Shown here one piece after another: positions 54,753 to 63,175 of a DNA stretch of 64,000 nucleotides. The notes under the pieces were generated by a model, which was not told the origin of the DNA, did no database searches, and was given only the letters and a program-made list of their open reading frames with translations. Position 1 is the stretch's first letter; each line of letters starts with the position of its first letter. The stretch comes from Elusimicrobiota bacterium (GTDB lineage Bacteria; Elusimicrobiota; Elusimicrobia; Elusimicrobiales; UBA9959): contig JACRER010000032.1 in NCBI GenBank assembly GCA_016234365.1, positions 1 through 64,000 on the forward strand. Direction: 5' to 3'. Position numbers and translations under genes: made by a program.

Positions 54753-56300
54753 CTATTCGAGCCGGGTTATCCTTCCGCCTTCGGGCAGGGTCTTCACGGG
54801 ATTCTTCTCTATGTCTTTGAGCAGCAGGTCGCGGATAGGCTGCATGGTATCTTCCGACTTCTCGGCCTCTCCGAAAACTTTGCCGCCGGTACCGCCGGTG
54901 GTGAGGTAATTGTTGGTGGCCACGGTCAATTTATCGCCGGGCTTCACTTCCGCGCCGTTGCGCTCTATCTTTATGTCCTTAGGCCCTTCCGGGGTCTGGC
55001 GGAACGTTACCTTTATGCCGGATATTTGCAGTTTTGAGAAGCCCCCGCGCAGGTTGTCGGCCATAAGCCGCGCCAACTGGTCGCCGGTCATGGTCAGTTT
55101 CACCAAGGTGTTCTCGAAAGGCATCACCTGGAAGACGTCGCGGATACGGACTTCGCCTTTGGAAAGGGACGCCCGGATGCCGGCCGTGTTCTGGAAGGCC
55201 GCGTCGGTGCCGGCCTGGCGGCGCATGGCGTCGGCGAACCAGTTGCCTATGGGTGAGTCCAGCCCGACGGTGGAAACGCCCAGGTCGAAGTCGCTGGAGC
55301 CTATTACCTTGCCCATCTCCTTGTCCACGGTGGCGCTGTAGCCCTTAAGTATCTCCAGCACGGCCGCGTCCTCGCCGGTGGTATCGGTCCAGAGCGGCAC
55401 GAGCTCGTCGGAGACGCGCGTGAGCTTGCCGGTAGTGTCGTCGAACTCCAGGGAGATCTTGGAAACATCCGTGAGGCCGTAGAAACTTTCGGCTATAAGG
55501 ACGCCGCTTTGCGGGTCGGTCCAGCCCTTGAGCAGGCCGGTGTGGTTATGCCCGCCTATCACCACGTCGGCCTTGGCGGCCCTGGCTATGGGCAGGGTGC
55601 CCCAGGCGGTCTGGGCATCGGTGAAAGTGAACGTGGAGATGTCTGATTTCCCGTAGACGTCCCCTCCAAAACCCACGTGCGCAAGGATTATGACCGCATC
55701 GGGCTTCTCCTTGGCGCGGACTTCCTGGGTCCACTTGGCCGCCTCTTCCGATTCGGAGCGGAAGTCCAGGTGTTTGACGTAGGCCGGGAAAGTGGAGGTG
55801 GCCGTGTGGCGGCCGGCTATGCCGATGACCGCTATCTTTTTACCTGCGACGTTAAGGACCGTGTAGGGAGTCAGGTAATCGGCGTGGGCGCCGGTTTCTT
55901 TTATGTATACGTTGGCGCCGAGCCAGGGGAAGGACGATTCCTTTACCATGGCCCTGAGGTTGGCCTCGGTGTAGTCGTAGTCGTGGTTGCCCACTTCGGC
56001 GGCCGAGTACTTGAGCTGGTTCATCAGCCTGACGGTGGCCATGCCCTTGGTGATGTTGCCCTCGGGCGTGCCCTGGAAGGTGTCGCCGGAGTCCAGCAGG
56101 ATGTGCGGGTTCTTGTCCGCGTTGACCAGGCTGGAGAGCGCCGCGAAGCCGCCTATGGTACGGGTGGAGTTCTGCTTGTCCCATTTGGCGGGGCGGGAGG
56201 AATACCAGCCGTGCACGTCGCTGGTGTGGTAGACGTCTATGGTCAGGGACCAGGCCGAGGCGGGCAGGGTTAAGAGTACGGCTATGATCAGCTTTTTCAT
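54753..56300 (-). CDS. ushA: UshA-type 5'-nucleotidase/UDP-sugar hydrolase
   Basis: The 515-residue protein has a signal peptide (KKLIIAVLLTLPASAWS) and all dinuclear-metal motifs: HTSDVHG (D28, H30), DSGDTFQG (D70, D73), GNHDYD (N105, H106), ILAHVG and GGHNHTG. The C-terminal nucleotide-binding domain has IGNWFADAMRRQAGTD and FPFENTL-like MPFENTLVKL. It works in the periplasm on nucleotides, UDP-sugars or related phosphoesters. It lies seven bases after the 177-residue gene and directly before its degenerate copy. Confidence 0.93.
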   Translation of the reverse strand: MKKLIIAVLLTLPASAWSLTIDVYHTSDVHGWYSSRPAKWDKQNSTRTIGGFAALSSLVNADKNPHILLDSGDTFQGTPEGNITKGMATVRLMNQLKYSAAEVGNHDYDYTEANLRAMVKESSFPWLGANVYIKETGAHADYLTPYTVLNVAGKKIAVIGIAGRHTATSTFPAYVKHLDFRSESEEAAKWTQEVRAKEKPDAVIILAHVGFGGDVYGKSDISTFTFTDAQTAWGTLPIARAAKADVVIGGHNHTGLLKGWTDPQSGVLIAESFYGLTDVSKISLEFDDTTGKLTRVSDELVPLWTDTTGEDAAVLEILKGYSATVDKEMGKVIGSSDFDLGVSTVGLDSPIGNWFADAMRRQAGTDAAFQNTAGIRASLSKGEVRIRDVFQVMPFENTLVKLTMTGDQLARLMADNLRGGFSKLQISGIKVTFRQTPEGPKDIKIERNGAEVKPGDKLTVATNNYLTTGGTGGKVFGEAEKSEDTMQPIRDLLLKDIEKNPVKTLPEGGRITRLE

Positions 56301-56307
56301 GGGGCTC

Positions 56308-56841
56308 CTATACGCGGGAAAGGGCTTCGGCGCAGCGTTCGAACGAGTCGAAAACGGCGTCGAGACCGGAGTATATACTACTAAATTTGAGATTTTGCGT
56401 GAATTCGCCGGAGTCCCGGTCCGCGGCCGCTTTGGCCTGGGCCAGGACCTTGCGGCCGGAGGCGCACAGGGCCAGTTCCTCGCGCAGGGCTTCTTTGCCG
56501 GCGTCGTCCGCCAGCAGGCGCGGGGCTATGGCGCAGGCCCGCTGCAGGAAGGCGAGCGCCTGCGCCATAGCGTCCGGGCGCACCCCGTGCAGTTCCATGT
56601 CCGTGAAGACCTTCTCTAGCCTCGCCGTAAAATCCTCCGCGGCGTACAGGGCCGCGCCGGCGCCAGGGCGTTTGCCCCGGGAGGCGCGGGCCTTGGCCAG
56701 CGCCTTGCGCAGCGGGGTAAAGAACTCCCCGGCCATTTCCGGGTGCGCGGTCAGGTCGCCCAGGGCGGGGCCCGAGCGGTCCAGCGCCGCCAGCGCGGCG
56801 CGGATCCTGGTGTCGGTAAGGGCCAGCCAGAGTCTTCGCAT
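56308..56841 (-). CDS. Helical cytoplasmic protein of unknown function
   Basis: The 177-residue protein is almost wholly alpha-helical and rich in Ala, Arg, Leu and Glu, without signal peptide or membrane segment. Four cysteines are scattered (RACAIAP, ALCASG, ERCAEAL). I recognise no domain. It is the first gene of the ushA unit and has its own promoter 7 bases before the ATG, without a Shine-Dalgarno. Confidence 0.65.
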   Translation of the reverse strand: MRRLWLALTDTRIRAALAALDRSGPALGDLTAHPEMAGEFFTPLRKALAKARASRGKRPGAGAALYAAEDFTARLEKVFTDMELHGVRPDAMAQALAFLQRACAIAPRLLADDAGKEALREELALCASGRKVLAQAKAAADRDSGEFTQNLKFSSIYSGLDAVFDSFERCAEALSRV

Positions 56842-56848
56842 TAAGGTA

Positions 56849-56877
56849 ATGATAAATAATTAAGCGGCGTCCGGCAA
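56849..56877 (-). promoter_or_regulatory. Promoter of the ushA unit, leaderless geometry
   Basis: On the minus strand TTGCCG (56872-56877) and TATCAT (56849-56854) are 17 bases apart. Seven bases separate the -10 box from the ATG at 56841 and no ribosome site is present. Confidence 0.65.
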
Positions 56878-56887
56878 ACCGCCGGAA

Positions 56888-56923
56888 TAAAAAAACCGGG
56901 GGAGGCTTTTGGGCCTCCCCCGG
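56888..56923 (-). terminator. Terminator after rpsI
   Basis: CCGGGGGAGG pairs with CCTCCCCCGG around a short loop and is followed on the minus transcript by a run of seven Ts. Confidence 0.92.
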
Positions 56924-56945
56924 CTGGCAGTAAACCAAGGCGCTT

Positions 56946-57344
56946 TTAGCGCTTGGAGAACTGGAAGCGTTTGCGGGCTTTGGGCATACCGGGCTTCTTG
57001 CGCTCGACCATGCGGGAGTCGCGGGTAAGGAACCCGGGCTTCTTCATGGAGGCGCGGAAGCTGTCGCCGAGGCTGGCGATCGCGCGGGCGATGCCGTGGC
57101 GGATGGCGCCGGCCTGGCTGGAGACGCCGCCGCCGGTGACCTTGATCACGCAGTCGAACTTCTGGTCCTTCGTAAGGTCGAAAGGCCTGACTATTTCGTG
57201 GCGGAGCCTGGGGTTATTGCCGAAGTAGTCCTCGGGGGTCTTGCCGTTGATGGTAAGCTTGCCTTCCCCGCCCTGGGACATGCGGACCTGGGCGATGGAG
57301 GTCTTGCGGCGGCCGGTGGCCAGTATGAGATTCTTGTTTTCCAT
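56946..57344 (-). CDS. rpsI: 30S ribosomal protein S9
   Basis: The 132-residue protein is standard S9: TGRRKTSIAQVRM, VTGGGVSSQAGAIRHGIARA, LTRDSRMVERKKPG and the C-terminal RFQFSKR that contacts P-site tRNA. It follows rplM by 22 bases with a GGAAGAG site. Confidence 0.97.
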   Translation of the reverse strand: MENKNLILATGRRKTSIAQVRMSQGGEGKLTINGKTPEDYFGNNPRLRHEIVRPFDLTKDQKFDCVIKVTGGGVSSQAGAIRHGIARAIASLGDSFRASMKKPGFLTRDSRMVERKKPGMPKARKRFQFSKR

Positions 57345-57366
57345 TGTTGTTTCTCTTCCTTGATTT

Positions 57367-57798
57367 TTACTTCGCGGCCTTGACGGCCTTGAACTGCGTC
57401 TGGGCGCCGGAGAAGATGCGCAGGCGCTTCATGCGCTTGTCGCGCAGTTTGTTGTCGTCGAGCATGCGGCGGACCGACAGCTCGAGCACCTTCGTGGAAT
57501 CGTTCTCCATCTGGCGCTTGTACGGGATGGTTTTCGCGCCGTTGGCGTAGCCGGAATGGCGGAAGTAGAATTTATCTTCCATCTTGTTGCCGGTGATGCG
57601 CACCTTGTCGGTGTTGGTCACCACGACGAAGTCGCCGCAGTCCGTCTGCGGGGCGAAGTCGCGTTTATGCTTGCCCATCAGGAGGACGGCGATCTTGGTG
57701 GAGAGCCTGCCCAGGACCTGGTCGGAAGCGTCGAGGAAATGCCATTTCCTGGTTTTTTCGGCCGTGTCGGCTTTGGGCAAAGTGGTTTTCTGTGTCAT
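57367..57798 (-). CDS. rplM: 50S ribosomal protein L13
   Basis: The 143-residue protein has the L13 features WHFLDASDQVLGRLSTKIA, LMGKHKRDFAP and FYFRHSGYANG. The start is ATG at 57798; an in-frame TTG at 57816 would lie within the promoter. The ATG has no Shine-Dalgarno nearby. It begins the conserved rplM-rpsI operon. Confidence 0.97.
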   Translation of the reverse strand: MTQKTTLPKADTAEKTRKWHFLDASDQVLGRLSTKIAVLLMGKHKRDFAPQTDCGDFVVVTNTDKVRITGNKMEDKFYFRHSGYANGAKTIPYKRQMENDSTKVLELSVRRMLDDNKLRDKRMKRLRIFSGAQTQFKAVKAAK

Positions 57799-57807
57799 AG
57801 TAGTATT

Positions 57808-57836
57808 ATGATACAAAATTTTCCTCCCTTATGCAA
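57808..57836 (-). promoter_or_regulatory. rplM operon promoter, leaderless geometry
   Basis: On the minus strand TTGCAT (57831-57836) and TATCAT (57808-57813) are 17 bases apart, and nine bases separate the -10 box from the ATG. A GGGAGG lies within the spacer, upstream of the predicted transcript start, so it cannot serve as ribosome site. Confidence 0.7.
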
Positions 57837-57844
57837 AAAAGAGG

Positions 57845-58300
57845 TCAGGGATAGGCGATAAAGCGGGCTTCTACGCGGAGTTTGGCGGGGCCGCCAAAAG
57901 AGTAAACCGTGAAAGTGGAGAGTTCTATCAGCGCGTCCTGGCAGTCCTGGTGGCTGGAGCCCGAGGTCGGGTCCATCCGCTCGGGGTTGGTGATGTAAAC
58001 GGGCCTGGTGTCGTCCCCTTTGTAAAAGGAACGGCCCGTGCCGGATTTGCGCAGGCACCAGAGGGCCGGCTTGCCCAGCGCCGCCGCAGGGGACGCCAGG
58101 GCGGACTCGTAGGTGAGTCCCAGCTCTTTGGCCTGTTTAAGGCTGGCCGCGTAGGCGGCCTTCTGCCCCATGCGGGTCCTCAGGCCGGAGGCCGCGCCCT
58201 GCATATGCGCGGAAAGCATAATGAGCAGCGGGGTGATGACCACGCAGGCCAGCAGCAGCGCCAGTATGTTTTTTAAATGTCCGGACATAGGAACGTTCAT
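57845..58300 (-). CDS. One-TM secreted or anchored protein of unknown function
   Basis: The 151-residue product begins at ATG 58300, overlapping the stop of the TPR gene; an open upstream extension is antisense-like and rejected. A hydrophobic segment (about 11-30, ILALLLACVVITPLLIMLSA) near the N-terminus is followed by a soluble domain with two cysteines (LWCLRK, HQDCQD). The N-terminal layout is pilin-like, but no prepilin cleavage motif is clear. Function is unknown. Confidence 0.65.
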   Translation of the reverse strand: MNVPMSGHLKNILALLLACVVITPLLIMLSAHMQGAASGLRTRMGQKAAYAASLKQAKELGLTYESALASPAAALGKPALWCLRKSGTGRSFYKGDDTRPVYITNPERMDPTSGSSHQDCQDALIELSTFTVYSFGGPAKLRVEARFIAYP

Positions 58301-60360
58301 GGGCGGCCTGCCGCGCGAACGGGGTCGTAGGTGCTCTTCAGCGGAGTCGGGTTCGAACTGTCGCAGGGATTGTCCTCCGTGCCTACGTTGCCGATCCAGA
58401 CTTCCCCGTTCTCGCAGAAATGCCGGCCCTTGGCTCCGCTGCCAAAAAAAGAAGAATGGGTCTCGTTCGCAAGGAATTGCTCCGCGTTGTTGCTGCGGTA
58501 CGCCGCGATATATAACGGGAGCTTCCCTATACATTCGTTCATGCATAACCCCGTATCTCTCGAGCAGAGCAGGTAGCGCTGCCTGACCCCGTCGTTGAGT
58601 TCCTTTACGGCATGGATGCGCTCGCTTTTCAGCGTGGTCTGGGGGCAGCGCGTCGCTTTCAGGAGCCAGAGGTATTCCGGTTCGGAGATCTCCTCGTAGC
58701 CCTGTTTGACGAACGTGTCGATCTGTGCTTGCGCTTCTTTCGAGGCCTGCGCCAGCGCGCTGTCGGGAACCGGCTCATAAGGCAGGAGCCAGGACTTCGT
58801 CCCTTTCTGCGAACCGCGCCAGAGCTCTTCGCCTTCCCGGGTAAGTTTCCCTGACTTGTCAAAAACCTGCGCTCCAGATCCCGTGCGGAGCTGGAATATC
58901 TCGCGCAGGCCCACGCCTTCGCCTTCGAAGAATTTTACCGCGTCCTTAGTGGCGTAGAAAACGTAGGCTTTATAGCCGGCCGCGGTCAGGGCCAACTTCG
59001 CCGCTCCGCCTTCGCTGCGTTGTACGATAAGGCCTTTAGCCGCGCGGTCCTTGCCCCGGACATAGTCCACGCCGCCGGCGGTTTCCGCCGCGCGGATGGC
59101 CTTGAAAAGAGCCAGGTCTTCCGGCAGGGCCTCGGTGCGGGTTTCCGGCACGGCCTGCCTCAGGCGCAGTTCTTCCAATACCTGCGGGCCGGTAAGCGAA
59201 CCTGTGCGCAGTTCCTCGCGGCGTTTTTTCGAGTTCGCGTCGGCCGGGTCCAGGCCGAGGATCAGTTCGTAGGTGGCCTCGGCGCCTTTCAGGTCGGCGC
59301 GGGCCTCCTGGGCGGCGGCCAGGCCCTTCAGGGCGTTCAGGTCGCGCGGGCTGGCCTCGATGGCTTTGCGGTAGCGGGCTTCCGCCTTTGCCGGGTCACC
59401 CAGTTTAAGCCAGGTTTCGGCGGCCTTTCCAAGGCAGAAGGCGGCCATGGGGCCGTTATCCTTATAGAGAGCCGCGGCCCTCTCATATTCTTTCACCCCG
59501 TCCTCGTAGCGGCCCAGCCGCACCAGCAGCGGCCCGCGTCCCGCCGCAAGCCCGGCGTCGGCCGGGGATAATTTCAGGCAGGCGTCGCTTTGCGCCAGGG
59601 CGGCTGCGGGGGTGTCCGCCGCGGAGGCGGCTTTGAATTTTTCCAGGCAGGCGGCCGCGGCCACCGGGGCCGCTGCGGGCGCGGCTGGCGCCGGGGTTAC
59701 CTTTTTCTTCGCCTGGGTCTTCCGTTTGTCGGCGGCGGCCCGGCCGGAGCGTCTAAGCCCGCCGTTAGCCAGGGCGCGGTAGTACTGCGCGTCGGGCCCG
59801 GTTGCCCGGCCGGCCAGTTCCGACGCCCGGCGGTAATGAGCGGCGGCGCGCCCGGCGTCGCCGTGCGCCTCCAGCAGGCGGGCCAGGTCGTAGCGGGCCC
59901 GGTAACTGGAAGAGGCCAGTTCCACGCCCTGCTCCAGGGTTTCCTCGGCTTTTCGCGGATCGCCGGAGGCGGCGTAGGAGAGGCCAAGTTCCCGGTAGGC
60001 CGGGTAGGCGGTAGGGTCCAGTTCCATCGCCCTGCGGCAGTTGGAAACGGCTTCCTGCGCCCGGGCGGAACAGCGCAGCGCTTTGCACAGGGCGAGGTAG
60101 GCGGCGTAATCGGACTTGTCGTTAGCCAGGCGCGCGCGGGCGGCGGCTTCGAGTTCTTCTGAGTAGGGGGAGCGGCCTTCCGGCGTCAGTTCCACGGCCC
60201 GCAGCAGCAGCGCGGCGTCGGTGGGGGATCTCTTCAGCTGCGCGAAAGCGGCCCCGACAGAGAGTTCCGCCCCGGCGGTCGGCGCCTTTTCGGCGGCAGA
60301 GAGCGGGGCCAGCGCGGCTGCCAGCAGGGCGGCGCCCCGCAGCAACTGGGAGGTCTTCAC
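58297..60360 (-). CDS. Secreted TPR protein with unrecognised Cys-rich C-terminal domain
   Basis: The 687-residue protein has a signal peptide ([19 protein letters not shown]) and TPR repeats at about 60-200 ([20 protein letters not shown]) and 260-385 ([20 protein letters not shown]), separated by a Lys/Pro/Ala linker. The last 270 residues form a domain I cannot assign, with several cysteines ([24 protein letters not shown]). It overlaps dcd and the one-TM gene by four bases each, so the two unknown proteins are probably made together and act in the periplasm. Confidence 0.78.
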   Translation of the reverse strand: MKTSQLLRGAALLAAALAPLSAAEKAPTAGAELSVGAAFAQLKRSPTDAALLLRAVELTPEGRSPYSEELEAAARARLANDKSDYAAYLALCKALRCSARAQEAVSNCRRAMELDPTAYPAYRELGLSYAASGDPRKAEETLEQGVELASSSYRARYDLARLLEAHGDAGRAAAHYRRASELAGRATGPDAQYYRALANGGLRRSGRAAADKRKTQAKKKVTPAPAAPAAAPVAAAACLEKFKAASAADTPAAALAQSDACLKLSPADAGLAAGRGPLLVRLGRYEDGVKEYERAAALYKDNGPMAAFCLGKAAETWLKLGDPAKAEARYRKAIEASPRDLNALKGLAAAQEARADLKGAEATYELILGLDPADANSKKRREELRTGSLTGPQVLEELRLRQAVPETRTEALPEDLALFKAIRAAETAGGVDYVRGKDRAAKGLIVQRSEGGAAKLALTAAGYKAYVFYATKDAVKFFEGEGVGLREIFQLRTGSGAQVFDKSGKLTREGEELWRGSQKGTKSWLLPYEPVPDSALAQASKEAQAQIDTFVKQGYEEISEPEYLWLLKATRCPQTTLKSERIHAVKELNDGVRQRYLLCSRDTGLCMNECIGKLPLYIAAYRSNNAEQFLANETHSSFFGSGAKGRHFCENGEVWIGNVGTEDNPCDSSNPTPLKSTYDPVRAAGRP

Positions 60361-60920
60361 CTGGGTTTTAGGATGCGCGGCAGCGTGACGCCGCGCTGGG
60401 CCTGGTACTTGCCCTTCCTGTCCTTATAAGAGGTCTCGCAGACCGAATCGGATTCCAGGAAGACCAACTGGGCGATGCCCTCGTTGGAGTAGATCTTGGC
60501 GGGCAGCGGCGTGGTGTTGGAGATCTCCAGCGTCAGGTGGCCCTCCCACTCCGGTTCCAGCGGCGTGATGTTCACCACTATGCCGCAGCGGGCGTAGGTG
60601 CTTTTGCCTATGCACAGGCCGATGACGCTGCGCGGTATGCGGAAGTATTCCACGGAGCGCGCCAGCGCGAAGGAATGCGCCGGAACTATGCAGTACGGGG
60701 CCTTAATGTCCACGAAAGACTTGTCGTCGAAGTTCTTGGGGTCCACCACGCAGTTGTGCACGTCGGTGAATACCTTGTATTCGTCGGAGACGCGTATGTC
60801 GTAGCCGTACGAGGAGAGGCCGTAGGAGACCTTGCCTTTGGCCACCAGACCCTCCACGAAGGGGGCGATCATCTTCTGTTTGCGGCACTTCTCGCGTATC
60901 CAGGCGTCAGATTTGAGCAT
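60357..60920 (-). CDS. dcd: dCTP deaminase
   Basis: The 187-residue protein has the dUTPase-like fold with [25 protein letters not shown] and [16 protein letters not shown]. The conserved Arg/Ser and catalytic Glu are in the STYAR and LEPEWEG regions. It forms dUTP (or dUMP if bifunctional) from dCTP. Its start overlaps the end of the HpnD-like gene by 14 bases. Confidence 0.95.
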   Translation of the reverse strand: MLKSDAWIREKCRKQKMIAPFVEGLVAKGKVSYGLSSYGYDIRVSDEYKVFTDVHNCVVDPKNFDDKSFVDIKAPYCIVPAHSFALARSVEYFRIPRSVIGLCIGKSTYARCGIVVNITPLEPEWEGHLTLEISNTTPLPAKIYSNEGIAQLVFLESDSVCETSYKDRKGKYQAQRGVTLPRILKPR

Positions 60921-61734
60921 AGTCTCTCCAGGTTTTTAAAAGCGCTATTGCCTTCTCGGCTGCGCTGAGCCGGACCCGGCTTTCCTTTATATGGAAGCCG
61001 ACCCGTTCCAGTTTTTCCAGCAGGCCGCGGTAGAGGCCGCCCATTACCAGGGCGCTGGCCAGCCGCCGCTTGGCGCCAGGCTCCGCCAGCTCCAGCGCTT
61101 CTTCGTAAAGCGCCCGGGCGCGCGCGGCCTCGAACTTCATCAATTCTATAAAATCGGGAGAGTAGTGTGAACCGCCAAGGTCTTGGGGCCGGCAGCCGAA
61201 CCGGGCCAGGTCTTGCGCGGGGATATAAACGCGGCCCTCGGCGTAGTCCTGGGCGGCGTCGCGGATGATATTTGTGAGCTGTACGGCGTACCCCAGTTTC
61301 CTTGCCAGCTCCGGCGCCGTTGCCGCGTCGTAGCCGGAAATGGCCAGGCAGGCCAGCCCTACGGCGGAGGCCACCCGGTACATATAGGCCTCCAGCTCGG
61401 CGTAAGTGGCGTAGGACTTCTTGTCCAGGTCCATCGTTACGCCTTCTATCACCAGCGTGAAATGTTCCGGCCTGAGGGGGAATTCTTTTACGGCGCGGGC
61501 CAGTTCCCGCTCCAGCCGGTCGTCCGCGGGCGCCGCGGAGAAGATCCTCTTTACCGCGCCGCCCCAGGCGGCCAGGCCCGCGCGGCGTTCGTCCGCGGGC
61601 AGGCCCGGTTCGTCGGCGATGTTGTCCACGGCCCGCGCGAAGCCGTAATAGGCCGAGAGCGCGCGCCGGCGCTCTTCGTCGAGGAAGAAAAAAGCGGGCC
61701 GGAAACTCGAGCCCGCTTCGTGGGGTTTTGGCAT
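60907..61734 (-). CDS. Squalene/phytoene synthase family protein, HpnD-like
   Basis: The 275-residue protein has first acidic motif DNIAD (in [16 protein letters not shown]) and second [14 protein letters not shown], as in HpnD presqualene diphosphate synthases and Crt[11 protein letters not shown] at the start is typical. It probably condenses two farnesyl diphosphates. It starts one base after the clostripain-like gene's stop. HpnC and HpnE partners are not in the window. Confidence 0.87.
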   Translation of the reverse strand: MPKPHEAGSSFRPAFFFLDEERRRALSAYYGFARAVDNIADEPGLPADERRAGLAAWGGAVKRIFSAAPADDRLERELARAVKEFPLRPEHFTLVIEGVTMDLDKKSYATYAELEAYMYRVASAVGLACLAISGYDAATAPELARKLGYAVQLTNIIRDAAQDYAEGRVYIPAQDLARFGCRPQDLGGSHYSPDFIELMKFEAARARALYEEALELAEPGAKRRLASALVMGGLYRGLLEKLERVGFHIKESRVRLSAAEKAIALLKTWRDYAQI

Positions 61735-61735
61735 T

Positions 61736-63121
61736 CTAGCGGTTGTCTATCCCGTCCAGGTATTTCATGAAGGTTTCCCAGCCGCTGTCCTGCGCGAAGA
61801 AGAGCTTCGAGTAGGTGGGGTAATACTCTATCAGCGTACCGGGCTTGCCGGGGATGTTTATGGCCAGGCCTTTCACGGCGGAGAAGTCTTTGCCGGTGCG
61901 GTCGCGTCCCAGCGCGGCGTTCTTTATGACCAGCTCGGAGGTGATGAAATCATTGAGTTTTTCTCCGGCGGCCAGCGCCTGCGCGTTGCCGGGGAGGGAT
62001 TTGTCCGCGTTCGCCGCGAACAGCTCCACGAAGTGGTGCAGGTCGCCGTAGAAAGCTATGCGCTTGTCCGGGTCGGTGGAGGCGTCGCCTATTTCGAAGC
62101 GCACTACCCCTGCCTTGGCGCGGGCGAGCGCGGCCTTGTCGCCGGCCGCCATGACGGGCGTGTACCAATCTTTAAGCTTCTTTGCCAGCTCGCGCAGTTT
62201 GCCGCCGCGGATGGCGGAGAGTTGCGTGCCGTAGCCGCCCTGTTGCAGCAGGTCCTGCATTTCGGGGCGGGAATACATCTCTTTGAAAGTGTCCACCAGG
62301 AAGCCGCCGGCTTTTTCGGGAGAGGCGCCGGGGGCGGCCGCGAGGGCGGCCAGGAAGCCTTCCCAGTTGAGGCTGGGCAGCTGTATCACTTCTTCCGCGC
62401 CCACTATCACGTCGGCGCCGTCCTTTATTTCGTAGGCCACCTCGGCCATCTGCATGAAGCAGGCCATGGAGACGTACAGGTCCACCTTGCCGCCTTCGCG
62501 GAAGATCCTGCCCATCTGGCGCGTGCCGATGTAGTTGCCCGTTACGAAATCGTGCGAAATGGATTTGGCCTCGTCGTCCACGTGGTTCTGGCCCGGCTTC
62601 ACCGGGTCCAGCCAGCCCCAGCCGTGGTCCCAGATAATAAAGGCGTATTTCTTGGCGGGATAGGCGGCCCGGGCCCACTTCAGGAAGGCGGCGGCCTCTT
62701 TCCAGTCTCCCATGTCGGGGTTGCCGAGGTCCGAGATCAGGGGGGAGGCGATGTGTTCGGGGTCCGCGTCCCTGGTGACGTAGTAACGGCGCACGCCGGC
62801 CCAGTCGCCGTCCGCGGTGGTGTCGTTATCCAGGCCTTTGGAGCGGCCTATCTCGGCTACGATGTTGACCTTGTCGTTCGAACCCGCGGTCTCGAAGCGG
62901 TTCAGGTCGGCAAGGGCGAAAGGTTCTATGTTGCTTTTGCCGTTCATGTAGACCATGACGGTCCACTCTTTAAGTTCAGGCTTCTGCGGGGCGGGCGCGG
63001 CCGGCGCTTCGGCGGTCAGGCCGGCCAGCGAGTCCAGCGCTTTGCCCGCGGCGGCGGGAGAGGCCAGCAGGAGTGATAGTAACGCGGTGTTGAGACAGGT
63101 CATCGTTGAGTTCCGTTGCAT
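61736..63121 (-). CDS. Clostripain-family (C11) cysteine peptidase, secreted
   Basis: The 461-residue protein has a signal peptide and the C11 core: EWTVMVYMNGKSN, the catalytic His in FIIWDHGWGW and the catalytic Cys in VSMACFMQMAEVAYE. It would cleave after basic residues and is probably secreted or periplasmic. The start at 63121 is preferred because it gives an Arg in the signal-peptide n-region and lies ten bases after a good promoter. ATG at 63103, with a weak GGAA site, is the alternative. Confidence 0.88.
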   Translation of the reverse strand: MQRNSTMTCLNTALLSLLLASPAAAGKALDSLAGLTAEAPAAPAPQKPELKEWTVMVYMNGKSNIEPFALADLNRFETAGSNDKVNIVAEIGRSKGLDNDTTADGDWAGVRRYYVTRDADPEHIASPLISDLGNPDMGDWKEAAAFLKWARAAYPAKKYAFIIWDHGWGWLDPVKPGQNHVDDEAKSISHDFVTGNYIGTRQMGRIFREGGKVDLYVSMACFMQMAEVAYEIKDGADVIVGAEEVIQLPSLNWEGFLAALAAAPGASPEKAGGFLVDTFKEMYSRPEMQDLLQQGGYGTQLSAIRGGKLRELAKKLKDWYTPVMAAGDKAALARAKAGVVRFEIGDASTDPDKRIAFYGDLHHFVELFAANADKSLPGNAQALAAGEKLNDFITSELVIKNAALGRDRTGKDFSAVKGLAINIPGKPGTLIEYYPTYSKLFFAQDSGWETFMKYLDGIDNR

Positions 63122-63131
63122 CGTTAATAAT

Positions 63132-63160
63132 ATTATCGCGCAAAAAGAGAAGCCAATCAA
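63132..63160 (-). promoter_or_regulatory. Promoter of the clostripain-hpnD-dcd unit
   Basis: On the minus strand TTGATT (63155-63160) and GATAAT (63132-63137) are 17 bases apart; the ATG at 63121 follows ten bases after the -10 box and lacks a Shine-Dalgarno. Confidence 0.65.
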
Positions 63161-63175
63161 GGGCGAAAGTCCTAC

